44,323 nucleotides of DNA from Streptomyces atriruber (GCF_001418325.1 NZ_LIPN01000146.1:1-44323); one strand, 5' to 3'. Numbered from the stretch's first letter, positions 11,280-22,998 are shown. Notes: generated from the sequence alone by a model not told the origin. Made by a program: numbers and translations.

Positions 11280-12080
11280 ATGGCCACGGACACGGCAGAC
11301 ACAACCAGCGCGACAGACGCGGTGCGCGCAACGGACGCGACGCGCGCGGCCGAAGCGCCACCCATCGTCTTCGTGCACGGAACCCGCTTCAGCGCGGGGC
11401 AGTGGAGCCCCCAACTGACCGCGCTGCGGGACGACTTCCCCGTCGCCGCGGTCGACCTGCCCGGCCACGGGGCCCGCTCCGCGCAGCCCTGGAGCCTCGC
11501 CGCGGCGACGGAGATCATCGCGTCCGCCGTGGACTCGCTCGACCGCGGACCGGCCCTGGTCGTCGGCCACTCCCTCGGCGGGTACGCCGCGCTGGAGTTC
11601 GCCCGCCGCCACCCGGACCGGCTGCGCGGGCTCGTCCTCGCGGGGGCCAGCGCGTCGACGCGCGGCGCGTGGGCCACGCCGTACCGGGTGGTCGCCCGGC
11701 TCGTCACCCGGCTGCCCGCCGACCGGCTGGCCCGGTGGAACGACCGCGCGCTCCGGCGGCTGTACCCGCCGCGGACGGTGGCGGAGACCATCCGCTCCGG
11801 CTACGCGTTCCACACGCTGCCGGACGCCTGGGGCGAGGTCATCGGCCGCTTCGACGCGAGCGCGATGCGGCACGTGGCGGCGCCCGTCCTCATCCTCAAC
11901 GGCGAGAAGGACACCGTCTTCCGGTCCGGCGCGGCGGAATTCGCCCGCGCCCATCCTCAGGCCCGCATCGAGCTGATCCCCGGGGCACGCCACCTCGCCA
12001 ACTTCGACGAGCCGGACGCCTTCACCTGCGCGGTGCGCCGCTTCGCGGGCCGACTGCCGGGCTCACCCGAGGCCGCCTGA
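11280..12080 (+). CDS. Alpha/beta hydrolase
   Basis: 266 residues. Alpha/beta-hydrolase fold with an oxyanion-hole region VFVHGTRF, nucleophile elbow GHSLGGYAAL (catalytic Ser in GHSLG), an acid in LNGEKDTVF and the catalytic His in GARHLANFDEPD. The first 25 or so residues are a Thr/Ala/Asp-rich low-complexity stretch (DTADTTSATDAVRATDATRA) not part of the fold. ATG 11280 has a GGGGGGA ribosome site 7 bp upstream; a longer frame from 11250 is open but lacks one. Substrate cannot be predicted. Confidence 0.9.
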   Translation: MATDTADTTSATDAVRATDATRAAEAPPIVFVHGTRFSAGQWSPQLTALRDDFPVAAVDLPGHGARSAQPWSLAAATEIIASAVDSLDRGPALVVGHSLGGYAALEFARRHPDRLRGLVLAGASASTRGAWATPYRVVARLVTRLPADRLARWNDRALRRLYPPRTVAETIRSGYAFHTLPDAWGEVIGRFDASAMRHVAAPVLILNGEKDTVFRSGAAEFARAHPQARIELIPGARHLANFDEPDAFTCAVRRFAGRLPGSPEAA

Positions 12081-12140
12081 GTTCTCCCGCAGGTAGTCAC
12101 GCGGCATCCCGCACTGCGGGCGCACCCGTCCTGCGTCATC

Positions 12141-13427
12141 ATGCTGTTCATGAGCGACTCCGAACGCGCGGCTGCCCAAAGGAGCGGTCTGGCGCACCGG
12201 CTGCTGCCGATGAGCGGCCGCGACCCGGAGGAGCACGGCCGGGTGTCCACGCCGCTGGAGCTGCTGTACGACCTGACCTTCGTGGTCGCGGTCGGCACCG
12301 CGGCCTCCCGGTTCGCCGAGATGGTCGCCGAGGGCCACGCCGTGCAGGCGATCACCGCGTTCGCCCTGGCGATGTTCGCGATCAGCGTCGCCTGGATCAG
12401 CTTCAGCTGGTTCGCCTCCGCGTTCGGCACCGACGACTGGCTGTACCGGGCGCTGACGATGGTGCAGATGGTCGGCGTCGTCGTGTTCTCGCTCGGCCTG
12501 CCCGCGATGTTCCACTCCCTCGACGAGGGCGGCCACCTCGAACTGCGCGCGATGGTCATCGGATACGTGGTGATGCGGATCGCGATGGTGCTGCAGTGGT
12601 GGCGGGCCGCCCGGGGTTCCCCCGCGTTCCGCGATGTGGGGATGGCGAACATCAGGTGGACCGTGATCGCCCAGGTCGGCTGGGTCGTGGTCGGGTTCGT
12701 GCACCTGCCGCTCGCCGTCCTGTTCGCCGCCTTCGTCGTGCTCGCGGTCCTGGAGCTGGTGCTGCCCGTCCTCACCCAGGGCGGCGCGGGCGGCACGCCC
12801 TGGCACCCGCACCACGTCGCGGAGCGGTACGGCCTGTTCGCCATCATCACGCTCGGCGAGGGCGTCGTCGGCACCGTCGCCTCCTCGGGCGACCTCCTCG
12901 GCGGCGCGGACGGGACGTCCTGGACCGGGAACGCGGTCGCCGTCGTCGTCGCCGGTGTCGGGCTGACCTTCGGCATGTGGTGGGTGTACTTCGCCACGCC
13001 GTTCGGCGACATCCTGGTCCACCGCCGTCGCCGCGGATACCTCTTCGGCTACGGACACATCCCGCTCTTCATCGGCATCGCGGGCGCGGGGGCCGGGCTG
13101 CACGTGGCGGGCCTGCAGCTGGAGCACCACGCGAAGATCGGCGAGACCGCCGTCGTGCTCGCCCTGGCCCTGCCCGTCGGCCTCTACCTGCTGATGGTCT
13201 ACCTGCTGCACACGCTGCTGCTGTCCGCGGCGGACCGCTTCCACCTGCTGCTGATCTCCCTCACCCTCGTGGTCCTTGCCGCGGCGGTCCTCTTGTCCCT
13301 CGCAGGCGTCGCGGTCGCGGTGTGCCTGCTCGTGGTGATGCTCGCCCCGTTCGTCACCGTGATCGGCTACGAGACGGTCGGCCACCGCCACCAGGGGCAG
13401 ATGCTGGCGGACCTCCGCGCGGGCTGA
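12141..13427 (+). CDS. Low temperature requirement protein A (LtrA) family membrane protein
   Basis: 428-residue multi-pass membrane protein of the LtrA family. The family hallmark ELLYDLTFVVAVGTAA lies near residues 42-57, and a second conserved segment AERYGLFAIITLGEGVVG is near 230-247. About ten to twelve hydrophobic helices are visible. LtrA was named from Listeria cold growth; the molecular activity is not established. ATG 12141 and ATG 12150 are both possible starts, neither with a clear ribosome site. It is followed by a hairpin shared with the convergent sigma-factor gene. Confidence 0.92.
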   Translation: MLFMSDSERAAAQRSGLAHRLLPMSGRDPEEHGRVSTPLELLYDLTFVVAVGTAASRFAEMVAEGHAVQAITAFALAMFAISVAWISFSWFASAFGTDDWLYRALTMVQMVGVVVFSLGLPAMFHSLDEGGHLELRAMVIGYVVMRIAMVLQWWRAARGSPAFRDVGMANIRWTVIAQVGWVVVGFVHLPLAVLFAAFVVLAVLELVLPVLTQGGAGGTPWHPHHVAERYGLFAIITLGEGVVGTVASSGDLLGGADGTSWTGNAVAVVVAGVGLTFGMWWVYFATPFGDILVHRRRRGYLFGYGHIPLFIGIAGAGAGLHVAGLQLEHHAKIGETAVVLALALPVGLYLLMVYLLHTLLLSAADRFHLLLISLTLVVLAAAVLLSLAGVAVAVCLLVVMLAPFVTVIGYETVGHRHQGQMLADLRAG

Positions 13428-13430
13428 CGC

Positions 13431-13458
13431 CCTCCCGGACAGGGCCTAGTCCGGGAGG
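13431..13458. terminator. Hairpin shared by convergent ltrA-like and sigJ genes
   Basis: CCTCCCGGAC (13431-13440) pairs with GTCCGGGAGG (13449-13458) around an 8-base loop that holds the sigJ stop codon. The 3' arm is therefore the last codons of sigJ. It probably ends transcription from both sides. Confidence 0.7.
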
Positions 13459-14369
13459 CGGTGCGCCTGTCGCGTCGCGCGGTCGATGGCCCAGATGTCC
13501 GCAGGCTCGCCCAGGTGCCGCAGCTTGTCGGGGTTGACCACCAGGCGGATCATCCGGATCCGGCCGTCGGCCACGTCCAGCCCCAGCGTGTGGATGACCT
13601 TGCCGTCGCGGTCGCGGAAGACCGCACCGGGCCGGCTGTTGATCTCGTGCGTCTCGTACGTCACGCCGATCCCGGCCATCCGCGGGTAGGCCATCGCCAG
13701 CACCCGGGTCACCCGGTCCACGCCCGTGAGGGGTTTGGTCAGCTGCGGGCCGTTGCCGCCGCTGTCGCCGATCATCGACACCTCGGCGGAGAGCAGCGCC
13801 TGCAGCCCGGCCACATTGCCCTCGCTGAGCGCGTCGAAGAACCGCGACGCCAGCTCGTCCCGCTCCTTGCGGGCCGCCTCGAACCGGGGCTGCCCCGCCC
13901 GCATGTGCCGCCGCGCCCGCACGAGGAGCTGCCGGCAGGCCGCCGCCGACCGCTCCACCGCCGCGGCGACCTCGTCGAACTCGAAGCCGAACACGTCCCG
14001 CAGCACGAACACGGCCCGCTCCAGCGGACTGAGTCGCTCCAGCAGGACGAGGGCCGCCATCGACACCGACTCGGCCAGCTCCACCGAGCGCGCCGGATCC
14101 TGGTACGGATCGTTGAGCAGCGGCTCGGGGAACCACGGCCCCACGTACTGCTCCCGACGCACCCGCGCCGAACGCAGCACGTCGATCGAGATCCGGGTGA
14201 CCGTGGCGGACAGAAAGGCCTTGGTCGAGGCGGGCGAGGTCGTCGAGCCGTCGTAGCGCAGCCATGTCTCCTGCACCGCGTCCTCCGCCTCGCCCACGCC
14301 GCCCAGGATCCGATAGGCGATGGAGAACAGCAGCGGCCGCAGCTCCTCGAACTCCTCGACCTTGCTCAC
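13446..14369 (-). CDS. sigJ: ECF41-type RNA polymerase sigma factor
   Basis: 307-residue ECF sigma factor with fused C-terminal SnoaL-like domain. Region 2 (AYRILGGVGEAEDAVQETWLR, 18-38) and region 4 (LERLSPLERAVFVLRDVFGFEFDEVA) are clear. The group signatures I know for ECF41 are all visible: the inter-domain YVGPWFPEPL segment (WFPEP, 79-83, usually WLPEP), GDSGG at 201-205 (cf. DGGG), and NPDKL at 279-283. In this group the C-terminal extension takes the place of an anti-sigma factor and tunes activity. The gene lies 31 bp after the carboxymuconolactone decarboxylase gene, the usual ECF41 partner, and shares its promoter. Confidence 0.95.
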   Translation of the reverse strand: MSKVEEFEELRPLLFSIAYRILGGVGEAEDAVQETWLRYDGSTTSPASTKAFLSATVTRISIDVLRSARVRREQYVGPWFPEPLLNDPYQDPARSVELAESVSMAALVLLERLSPLERAVFVLRDVFGFEFDEVAAAVERSAAACRQLLVRARRHMRAGQPRFEAARKERDELASRFFDALSEGNVAGLQALLSAEVSMIGDSGGNGPQLTKPLTGVDRVTRVLAMAYPRMAGIGVTYETHEINSRPGAVFRDRDGKVIHTLGLDVADGRIRMIRLVVNPDKLRHLGEPADIWAIDRATRQAHRLPD

Positions 14370-14400
14370 ATGGCCCCCCGGTCCTCGATGTCCCGCTCGA

Positions 14401-14874
14401 TCAGTGGATCTGCCCCGGCTCGTAGTCGCCCGCGGGCTGCCGAGTGATGACGTTCAGCCGGTTCACCATATTCATGAAAGCGATGTGGACCACCAGCGCG
14501 GTGAGCTGCTCCTCGTCGTAGTGCTTGGCGGCACGCTCCCACACCGCGTCGTCGACCCCGCCCGCCGCGTCCCCGACCCGGGTGCCCTCCTCGGCCAGTT
14601 CGAGCGCGGCACGCTCGGCCTCGGTGAAGACCGTGGCCTCCCGCCACGCGGCCACCAGGTGCAGCCGCAACGGGGTCTCGCCCGCGTGGGCGGCCTCCTT
14701 GGTGTGCATGTCGATGCAGCCGGCGCAGCCGTTGATCTGACTGACCCTGAGCGCCACCAGCTCCTGTGTCGCCGACGGCAGGGTCGAGTCCTGCAGCGTC
14801 CTGGCCCCCGAGATGAAGTGCTTGATCGCCTTGGCGGCGCCGGGCTGGGCCATGTAGTTCAGTCGCGCGTCCAT
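14401..14874 (-). CDS. Carboxymuconolactone decarboxylase/AhpD-like protein, ECF41 partner
   Basis: 157-residue all-helical AhpD-fold protein. The redox motif INGCAGCIDMHTKEA gives C50-x-x-C53 and H57, preceded by a conserved Glu at 38, as in alkylhydroperoxidase AhpD core proteins. It is the kind of oxidoreductase gene (COE group) that flanks ECF41 sigma genes, and its promoter matches the ECF41 consensus, so it is the likely target of the sigma factor downstream. ATG at 14874 follows an AAGGAG ribosome site. Its natural substrate is unknown. Confidence 0.93.
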   Translation of the reverse strand: MDARLNYMAQPGAAKAIKHFISGARTLQDSTLPSATQELVALRVSQINGCAGCIDMHTKEAAHAGETPLRLHLVAAWREATVFTEAERAALELAEEGTRVGDAAGGVDDAVWERAAKHYDEEQLTALVVHIAFMNMVNRLNVITRQPAGDYEPGQIH

Positions 14875-14913
14875 CGGGTGCTCCTTGGGGTTCGTCCGTC
14901 GCTACACCCCCGA

Positions 14914-14940
14914 GACGAGACAGCCCTGCGCCCTGTGACA
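14914..14940 (-). promoter_or_regulatory. ECF41-type promoter
   Basis: Reading the minus strand, TGTCACA (14940-14934) is followed after 16 bp by CGTC (14917-14914). This is the promoter pair described for ECF41 sigma factors (TGTCACA / CGTC, spacing about 16-17). It lies about 40 bp upstream of the decarboxylase ATG, so the operon is probably autoregulated. Confidence 0.8.
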
Positions 14941-15033
14941 TGACGGAATGTGACCTGCGTCTCGGCCCGGTGGGCCGACGGCTGTCCGCGCGCCGTCCTT
15001 CGCCCCTCCCGCCCCTCTTGCTCCGCGCCGCCC

Positions 15034-15064
15034 TTGCCTTGGAGCGCACTCCACCTCGTATGGT
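15034..15064 (+). promoter_or_regulatory. MerR-type promoter with 19-bp spacer
   Basis: TTGCCT (15034-15039) and TATGGT (15059-15064) are separated by 19 bp, the overlong spacing of MerR-family targets. Centred in the spacer is the dyad TGGAG-CGCA-CTCCA (15040-15053). No merR gene lies in the window, so the activator must act from elsewhere. Confidence 0.75.
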
Positions 15065-15101
15065 CACGGCGTCCAAGTGGGCGAATTCCAAGGAGAGTCG
15101 C

Positions 15102-16151
15102 ATGCGCTACCGCGTTCTGGGCGGAACCGGCATAGAGGTGAGCCCCTACTGCCTCGGCACCATGATGTTCGGCCATGTCGGCAACGGCGACCACGACGAC
15201 TGCGCCCGGATCATCCACGCCGCGCTGGACGAGGGGATCAACTTCGTCGACACCGCCGACATGTACTCGGCGGGGGAGTCGGAGACGATCGTCGGGAAGG
15301 CGCTGAAGGGCCGCCGCGACGACGTGGTGCTCGCGACCAAGGTCCACTTCCCGATGGGGGAAGGCCCCAACCGCGGCGGCAACTCGCGGCGTTGGATCGT
15401 CAAGGAGGTCGAGGAGAGCCTGCGGCGCCTGGACACCGACTGGATCGACCTGTACCAGGTGCACCGGCCGGACCACACGACCGACATCGAGGAGACGCTC
15501 TCCGCCCTCACCGACCTGGTGCGCCAGGGCAAGATCCGGGCGTTCGGCTGCTCCACGTTCCCCGCCGACGAGATCGTCGAGGCGCACCACGTGGCCGACC
15601 GGCGTGGCCTCCAGCGTTTCCGCACCGAGCAGCCGCCGTACTCCCTCCTCGCCCGCGGCATCGAGAAGCGCGTGCTGCCGGTCGCCGAGCGCCTCGGCAT
15701 GGGCGTGCTGACGTGGTCCCCGCTGGCCTCGGGCTTCCTGACCGGGCGCTACCGCAAGGGCCAGGACCTCGACCTGACCAGCGGACGCCCCACCCTGCAC
15801 CCGGGCCGCTTCGACCCGTCGGCGCCGCTCACCGCCGCGAAGCTGGAGGCCGTGGAGCAGTTCGTCGCCGTGGCGGAGGAACTGGGCTGCACGCTGCCGG
15901 AGTTGGCGATCGCCTTCCCGCTCGCACATCCCGCCGTCACCTCGGTGATCATCGGTCCGCGCACGATGGAGCAGCTGCACGCCACCCTCAAGGGCGCGTC
16001 CGTGGCCCTGGACGACGCGACCCTCGACCGCCTCGACGAGATCGTCCCGCCCGGCACCGACATCTATCCCCCGGACGGCGTCTGGACCCCGCCCGCGCTC
16101 GCCACTCCGTCGCTCCGACGCCGCCCCGCGGAGGCCAGGCCCGCCGTCTGA
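15102..16151 (+). CDS. Aldo/keto reductase
   Basis: 349-residue NADPH-dependent (beta/alpha)8 reductase. The catalytic tetrad is visible: D50 (FVDTADMYS), Y55, K80 (LATKVHF) and H121 (LYQVHRPD); the cofactor-binding end is IGPRTMEQL. Start ATG 15102 has an AAGGAGA ribosome site 5 bp upstream; the open frame extends to 14940 but across the promoter. The MerR-type promoter suggests induction by a small molecule or redox stress. It is divergent from the ECF41 operon and convergent with the membrane protein gene downstream. Physiological carbonyl substrate unknown. Confidence 0.93.
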   Translation: MRYRVLGGTGIEVSPYCLGTMMFGHVGNGDHDDCARIIHAALDEGINFVDTADMYSAGESETIVGKALKGRRDDVVLATKVHFPMGEGPNRGGNSRRWIVKEVEESLRRLDTDWIDLYQVHRPDHTTDIEETLSALTDLVRQGKIRAFGCSTFPADEIVEAHHVADRRGLQRFRTEQPPYSLLARGIEKRVLPVAERLGMGVLTWSPLASGFLTGRYRKGQDLDLTSGRPTLHPGRFDPSAPLTAAKLEAVEQFVAVAEELGCTLPELAIAFPLAHPAVTSVIIGPRTMEQLHATLKGASVALDDATLDRLDEIVPPGTDIYPPDGVWTPPALATPSLRRRPAEARPAV

Positions 16152-16181
16152 GGACGTCGCCCGCGGCCAGGACGCGGTCCG

Positions 16182-17171
16182 TCAGTCCCTCGGTCGTACC
16201 GCGTCGGCACGCGGCCGCAGGCGGGCGTGGAGGGCCGCGAAGGCCGTGTACGCGAAGGGGAGGACCACGGCCGCGGCGACCAGGACGCCGACGACGACCG
16301 GCGCGAGGATGCCCGCGTAGTACGCCGCGAAGAAGTTGCCCGTGGCGTCTTCGAGGAGGGTTCTCACGGCGGGGCGCAGCGGCAGGGCGAGCTGCGTCAC
16401 GAGCCGGATCAGCCCGGCGGTGAGCGCGGCCAGCGGCAGCGCGAAGGCCAGGACCCGGACCAGGCCCGCGCGTGACCACGTCAGCGACCAGGAGCGGCGC
16501 AGGGCCGCGAGGGGGCCGAGCCCGTCGGCGGCCGCGGCCGGAGCGAGGGTGAGCGAGAGGCGCAGCAGCGCGGCGACGAGCAGAGCGGCCGCGGGGGAGG
16601 CGTCGACGAGCTCGTAGGCCAACGTTCCGCGCTCCAGGGGCAGCGGGGTGTCGAGCTGGCTGCCGGTGAGCTGGTGCGCCACGATCATGGCGGTCAACGG
16701 CAGGAGCCACACGACCAGCCCGCGCAGCGCGTACACGGAGAGCACCGCGCGCAGCCGTGAGCGGACCACGGCACGTGACGGGTCCTCCGGTGAAGCCCCT
16801 CCGGTCTCCGCCGCGACGGCCCGGGAGCACACGGTCTGCAGGGCCGCGCTGCCGATGCCGAGGAGGAGCAGGAAGAGCGGGAGCGTCCACAGGGCGACCA
16901 GCGTCAGATCGCTCCCATCGTGCAGGTAGGGGTCCTCCAGGTAGCGGTAATAGAGACGTTGGTTCCGCATCTGCGTGAAGACGGGCCAGGCGAGCGCGAA
17001 TATCGCGGCGGTCAGCAGCAGCCAGGCGAGTCCGGACAGGCCGACGACACGTGCCGTCGCGCCCGCCAGAGTGCCCCGGTGGCCTCGTAGGACGGCGAAC
17101 GTGGTGGCGGTGCCGCCGCGTTCCTCGCCGCCGTCCGCCAAGGGCACCGTGCGGTCGTGCTGTGTGGGCAT
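16182..17171 (-). CDS. Multi-pass membrane protein of unknown function
   Basis: 329 residues with a soluble charged N-terminus of about 40 residues and roughly six hydrophobic segments. It carries a LGPLAALRRSWSLTWSRAGLVRVL stretch between membrane segments, a pattern common to actinobacterial integral membrane proteins related to the GlpQ-associated or YciC-like membrane domain families. I do not recognise a specific function. ATG 17171 lies 112 bp after the reductase gene on the same strand. It is convergent with the aldo/keto reductase gene. Confidence 0.75.
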   Translation of the reverse strand: MPTQHDRTVPLADGGEERGGTATTFAVLRGHRGTLAGATARVVGLSGLAWLLLTAAIFALAWPVFTQMRNQRLYYRYLEDPYLHDGSDLTLVALWTLPLFLLLLGIGSAALQTVCSRAVAAETGGASPEDPSRAVVRSRLRAVLSVYALRGLVVWLLPLTAMIVAHQLTGSQLDTPLPLERGTLAYELVDASPAAALLVAALLRLSLTLAPAAAADGLGPLAALRRSWSLTWSRAGLVRVLAFALPLAALTAGLIRLVTQLALPLRPAVRTLLEDATGNFFAAYYAGILAPVVVGVLVAAAVVLPFAYTAFAALHARLRPRADAVRPRD

Positions 17172-17283
17172 GAAGCGAGCCTTCTGTGCGTTCCGGTTCC
17201 GTTCCCGGCAAGGACGCCCGACGGACCGTGAACGGTTCTCTGCCCGTCCGGCGGCAGCCCGGGCCGGCGGACGCGGCGCGAGG

Positions 17284-17889
17284 TCACGCAGGGGCGCCGA
17301 GCGGCGGGTGCTCCAGCACGCGGGGCTTGTACTCGACCAGCTGGATACGGCCGTCGAAGGTGCGGTGCTCGGTCATCTCCAGGGCGACGTCCGGATAGCC
17401 GTCGTAGATGCGCTCCTCACCCGTGGCCCCGGTGATCACCGGGAACATCACGACCCGGAAGCGGTCGACGAGTCCGGCGCGCAGCAGGGAGCGGCACAGG
17501 CTGAGGCTGCCGATCGTGCTGAGGAGCCCCGAGCCGCTCGACTTCATGGCGCGGACCGCCTCGACGGCGTCGTCGCGGACGAGCGTGGCGTTGGCCCACG
17601 TCAGTGGCGACTCGAGCGAGGAGGAGAACACCACCTTGGACGCTCGCGTGAGCTCGTCGACGGACGCTTCTTCCTCGGGCCTGAACTCGTCTTGGCCGCT
17701 CGGGACCTCGCCCGCGGCGAAGCCCGACATCAGGCGGTAGGTGTTCGCTCCCATCAGGTAGGTGGCCTCGGGCTGCTTGCCGAGCCACGCGAGGTACTCC
17801 GGGCCCTCCAGGCCCCAGAACCCGGGCCAGCCCTCTCCCGACGCATGGCCGTCGAGGGAGGTGATGAAGTCGACGAGAAGCTCCGACAT
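17284..17889 (-). CDS. RibD C-terminal/dihydrofolate-reductase-fold protein
   Basis: 201-residue member of the RibD_C family, NADPH-linked reductases with the DHFR fold. It has the N-terminal VDFITSLDGHASG strand-turn, the YLMGANTYRLM segment, LSTIGSLSLCRSLLRAGLVDRFRV and VMFPVITGATGEERIYDG, in family order. It is a stand-alone paralogue, not a true FolA, and its substrate is unknown. ATG 17889 follows AGGAAGGGGA. It is divergent from argC, and the 165-bp gap holds the argC promoter. Confidence 0.88.
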   Translation of the reverse strand: MSELLVDFITSLDGHASGEGWPGFWGLEGPEYLAWLGKQPEATYLMGANTYRLMSGFAAGEVPSGQDEFRPEEEASVDELTRASKVVFSSSLESPLTWANATLVRDDAVEAVRAMKSSGSGLLSTIGSLSLCRSLLRAGLVDRFRVVMFPVITGATGEERIYDGYPDVALEMTEHRTFDGRIQLVEYKPRVLEHPPLGAPA

Positions 17890-18001
17890 GGTGGTCCCCT
17901 TCCTGAGGTGTCACGAGCTTGGACCGGCCGCGAGAGGCAAACTCATCGGCCGCGCCGCGCAGTGGGAACGATCGGCCGGGTCGCGGCGGAACCGATGCCG
18001 A

Positions 18002-20242
<2,241 letters not shown>

Positions 20243-20246
<4 letters not shown>

Positions 20247-21196
20247 GCACTCCCACCGCGCGCAAGCACACCGCGCTCCCCAAGGCCCAGACCCTCATCG
20301 AGGCGCTGCCCTGGCTGACCCGGCACCGTGGCAAGACCGTCGTCATCAAGTTCGGCGGCAACGCCATGGTCGACGAGGCCCTGAAGGCCGCCTTCGCCCA
20401 GGACGTCGTCTTCCTGCACCACGCGGGCCTCAGGCCCGTCGTCGTGCACGGCGGCGGACCGCAGATCAGCAAGGCCCTCGACCGGCACGGCATCGTCAGC
20501 GAGTTCAAGGCGGGCCTGCGCGTCACCACCGAGGAGGCGATGGACGTCGTACGGATGGTGCTCGCCGGACAGGTCCAGCGCGAGCTCGTCGGCCTGCTGA
20601 ACCAGCACGGCCCGCTCGCCGTCGGCCTCACCGGCGAGGACGCGCACACGATCACCGCCACCAAGCACCAGCCCCGCATCGAGGGTGAGCTGGTCGACAT
20701 CGGCCGGGTCGGCGAGATCACCGAGATCGACACCGGCGCCATCGAGGCGCTCCTTGCCGACGGCCGCATCCCGGTCGTCTCCTCGATCGCCCGCTCCCAG
20801 GACCCTGAAGAAGGGGGCCATGTCTACAACGTCAATGCTGATACGGCGGCTGCGGCACTCGCTGCGGCGCTTGATGCCGAGACCCTGATGGTCCTCACGG
20901 ACGTCGAGGGCCTCTACGAGGACTGGCCGAACAGCGACGAGGTCATCAGCCGCCTCACCGCCACGGAGCTGGAGAAGCTCCTGCCCGAGCTGGCCAGCGG
21001 CATGGTCCCGAAGATGGAGGGCTGTCTGCACGCCGTGCGCAACGGCGTCGAGACGGCCCGTGTGATCGACGGACGCGTCCAGCACTCGATCCTGCTGGAG
21101 ATCTTCACCGACGAGGGCATCGGCACGATGGTCGTGCCCGACCACGACGAGAACACCGGTACTGACGAGAGCACCGGTGCTGAGGGGGAGTCATGA
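20243..21196 (+). CDS. argB: Acetylglutamate kinase
   Basis: Phosphorylates N-acetylglutamate with ATP, the usual arginine-controlled step. 317 residues; amino-acid kinase fold with KFGGN at 36-40, HGGGPQI at 69-75 and the [12 protein letters not shown] substrate/nucleotide block. The N-terminal helix before the kinase core (about 30 residues, [15 protein letters not shown]) is the feature of arginine-inhibited hexameric enzymes. The C-terminal tail holds an imperfect repeat ([16 protein letters not shown]) from short duplicated DNA. Overlaps argJ upstream and argD downstream by ATGA. Confidence 0.98.
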
Positions 21197-22398
21197 GCAA
21201 CCAGGAGCTGACCGCGCGCTGGCGGGACGCACTCATGGACAACTACGGCACTCCGAGGCTGCCCCTCGTGCGCGGCGCCGGCACCAAGCTGTGGGACGCC
21301 GACGGCAAGGAGTACCTCGACTTCGTCGGCGGCATCGCGGTCAACGCGCTCGGCCACGCCCACCCGGCGATCGTGGAGGCGGTGAGCGCTCAGATCGGCG
21401 CCCTCGGCCACGTGTCGAACCTCTTCGTCGCCGAGCCGCCCGTCGCGCTCGCGGAGAAGCTGCTGCAGCTCTTCGGCCGTGAGGGCCGGGTGTACTTCTG
21501 CAACTCCGGCGCAGAGGCCAACGAAGGCGCGTTCAAGCTCGGCAGGCTGACCGGTCGCCCCCACATGGTCGCCACTCGGGGCGGCTTCCACGGCCGCACG
21601 ATGGGCGCGCTCGCCCTCACCGGACAGCCCGGCAAGCAGGAGCCGTTCGTACCGCTGCCCGGAGAGGTCACGCACGTCCCCTACGGCGACGTGGACGCCC
21701 TCCGCGCAGCCGTGACCACCGACACCGCCTTCGTCATCATCGAGCCGATCCAGGGCGAGAACGGCGTCGTCGTGCCGCCCGCGGGTTACCTCAGGGCGGC
21801 CCGGGAGATCACCGAGGCCACCGGGACCCTCCTCGTCCTCGACGAGGTGCAGACCGGAATCGGTCGCACCGGGCACTGGTTCGAGTACCTGGCACACGAC
21901 GGCGTACAGCCCGATGTCGTCACGCTCGCGAAGGGCCTGGGCGGCGGGCTGCCGCTCGGCGCGACCGTCGCGTTCGGCGCCGCCGCCGACCTCTTCAAGC
22001 CCGGTCACCACGGCACGACGTTCGGCGGGAACCCCGTCGCGTGCGCCGCGGGCCGCGCCGTGATCGACACCATCGAGGCCGAGGGGCTCCTCGACAACAC
22101 CAAGCGGGCGGGCGAGAAGCTGCGCGACGGAATCGAGTCACTGGGACACCCGCTCGTACGGCATGTAAGGGGCTCGGGGCTCCTGCTGGGTATCGTGCTC
22201 ACCGAGCCGCTCGCGCCGCGGGCGCAGCAGGTGGCCCAGGACGCCGGCTTCCTCGTGAACGCGCCCGCCCCCGATGTCGTACGGCTGATGCCGCCGCTGA
22301 ACGTGCGCGACGACGAGGTGGACGCATTCCTCGGGGCCCTGCCCGGCATCCTGAGCAAGGCTCTTGAAGCCGACGGGGACGAACGATCCGGAGAATGA
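21193..22398 (+). CDS. argD: Acetylornithine aminotransferase
   Basis: PLP-dependent transaminase making N-acetylornithine from the semialdehyde with glutamate. 401 residues; class III aminotransferase motifs: [15 protein letters not shown] (105-118), [12 protein letters not shown]217 in [13 protein letters not shown] binding the pyridine nitrogen, and the Schiff-base Lys247 in [17 protein letters not shown] 21193 overlaps argB stop. argR begins 8 bp after its stop. Confidence 0.97.
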   Translation: MSNQELTARWRDALMDNYGTPRLPLVRGAGTKLWDADGKEYLDFVGGIAVNALGHAHPAIVEAVSAQIGALGHVSNLFVAEPPVALAEKLLQLFGREGRVYFCNSGAEANEGAFKLGRLTGRPHMVATRGGFHGRTMGALALTGQPGKQEPFVPLPGEVTHVPYGDVDALRAAVTTDTAFVIIEPIQGENGVVVPPAGYLRAAREITEATGTLLVLDEVQTGIGRTGHWFEYLAHDGVQPDVVTLAKGLGGGLPLGATVAFGAAADLFKPGHHGTTFGGNPVACAAGRAVIDTIEAEGLLDNTKRAGEKLRDGIESLGHPLVRHVRGSGLLLGIVLTEPLAPRAQQVAQDAGFLVNAPAPDVVRLMPPLNVRDDEVDAFLGALPGILSKALEADGDERSGE

Positions 22399-22405
22399 GA
22401 CGACG

Positions 22406-22951
22406 ATGAGCCAGGCGCAAGGCAACGAGCACGCCGACCACGCGGGTCCCGCCGTGCCGCAGACCCGCACCGCACGCCACCGCCGGATCGTGGACATCCT
22501 CAACCGGCAGCCGGTGCGCTCCCAGAGCCAGCTGGCGAAGCTGCTCGCCGACGACGGTCTGACGGTCACTCAGGCGACGCTCTCCCGGGACCTGGACGAG
22601 CTGAACGCGGTGAAGATCCGCAACGCCGAGGGCGACCTGATCTACGCGGTGCCGAGCGAGGGCGGTTTCCGCACCCCGCGCGCGCCGCTGGGCGAGTCGG
22701 CCAAGGAGGAACGGATGCGGCGCCTCTCCGCGGAGCTCCTGATCTCCGCGGAGGCCTCGGCGAACCTCGTGGTCCTGCGCACCCCACCGGGCGCGGCCCA
22801 GTTCCTGGCCTCCGCGATCGACCAGGCCGAACTGCACGACATCCTCGGCACGATCGCGGGCGACGACACCCTGATGCTGATCAGCAGGGAGCCGACGGGC
22901 GGCCAGGCACTGGCGGACCACCTGCTGCGCCTGGCCTCGAACGAGCACTAG
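22406..22951 (+). CDS. argR: Arginine repressor
   Basis: Hexameric arginine-dependent repressor. 181 residues: an N-terminal extension of about 20 residues, winged HTH ([20 protein letters not shown] and LSRDLDEL, about 40-66) and the C-terminal arginine-binding/oligomerisation domain with [11 protein letters not shown] near 148-157 (the Asp pair contacts arginine). ATG 22406 is chosen; an upstream frame would overlap argD further. As last gene of the operon it should repress its own transcription through the ARG box at argC and act on argG. Confidence 0.97.
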   Translation: MSQAQGNEHADHAGPAVPQTRTARHRRIVDILNRQPVRSQSQLAKLLADDGLTVTQATLSRDLDELNAVKIRNAEGDLIYAVPSEGGFRTPRAPLGESAKEERMRRLSAELLISAEASANLVVLRTPPGAAQFLASAIDQAELHDILGTIAGDDTLMLISREPTGGQALADHLLRLASNEH

Positions 22952-22998
22952 GGTCACGGTCTTCCGCCCCGTACGTCCCGCGCCCTACGGTTCACCGC

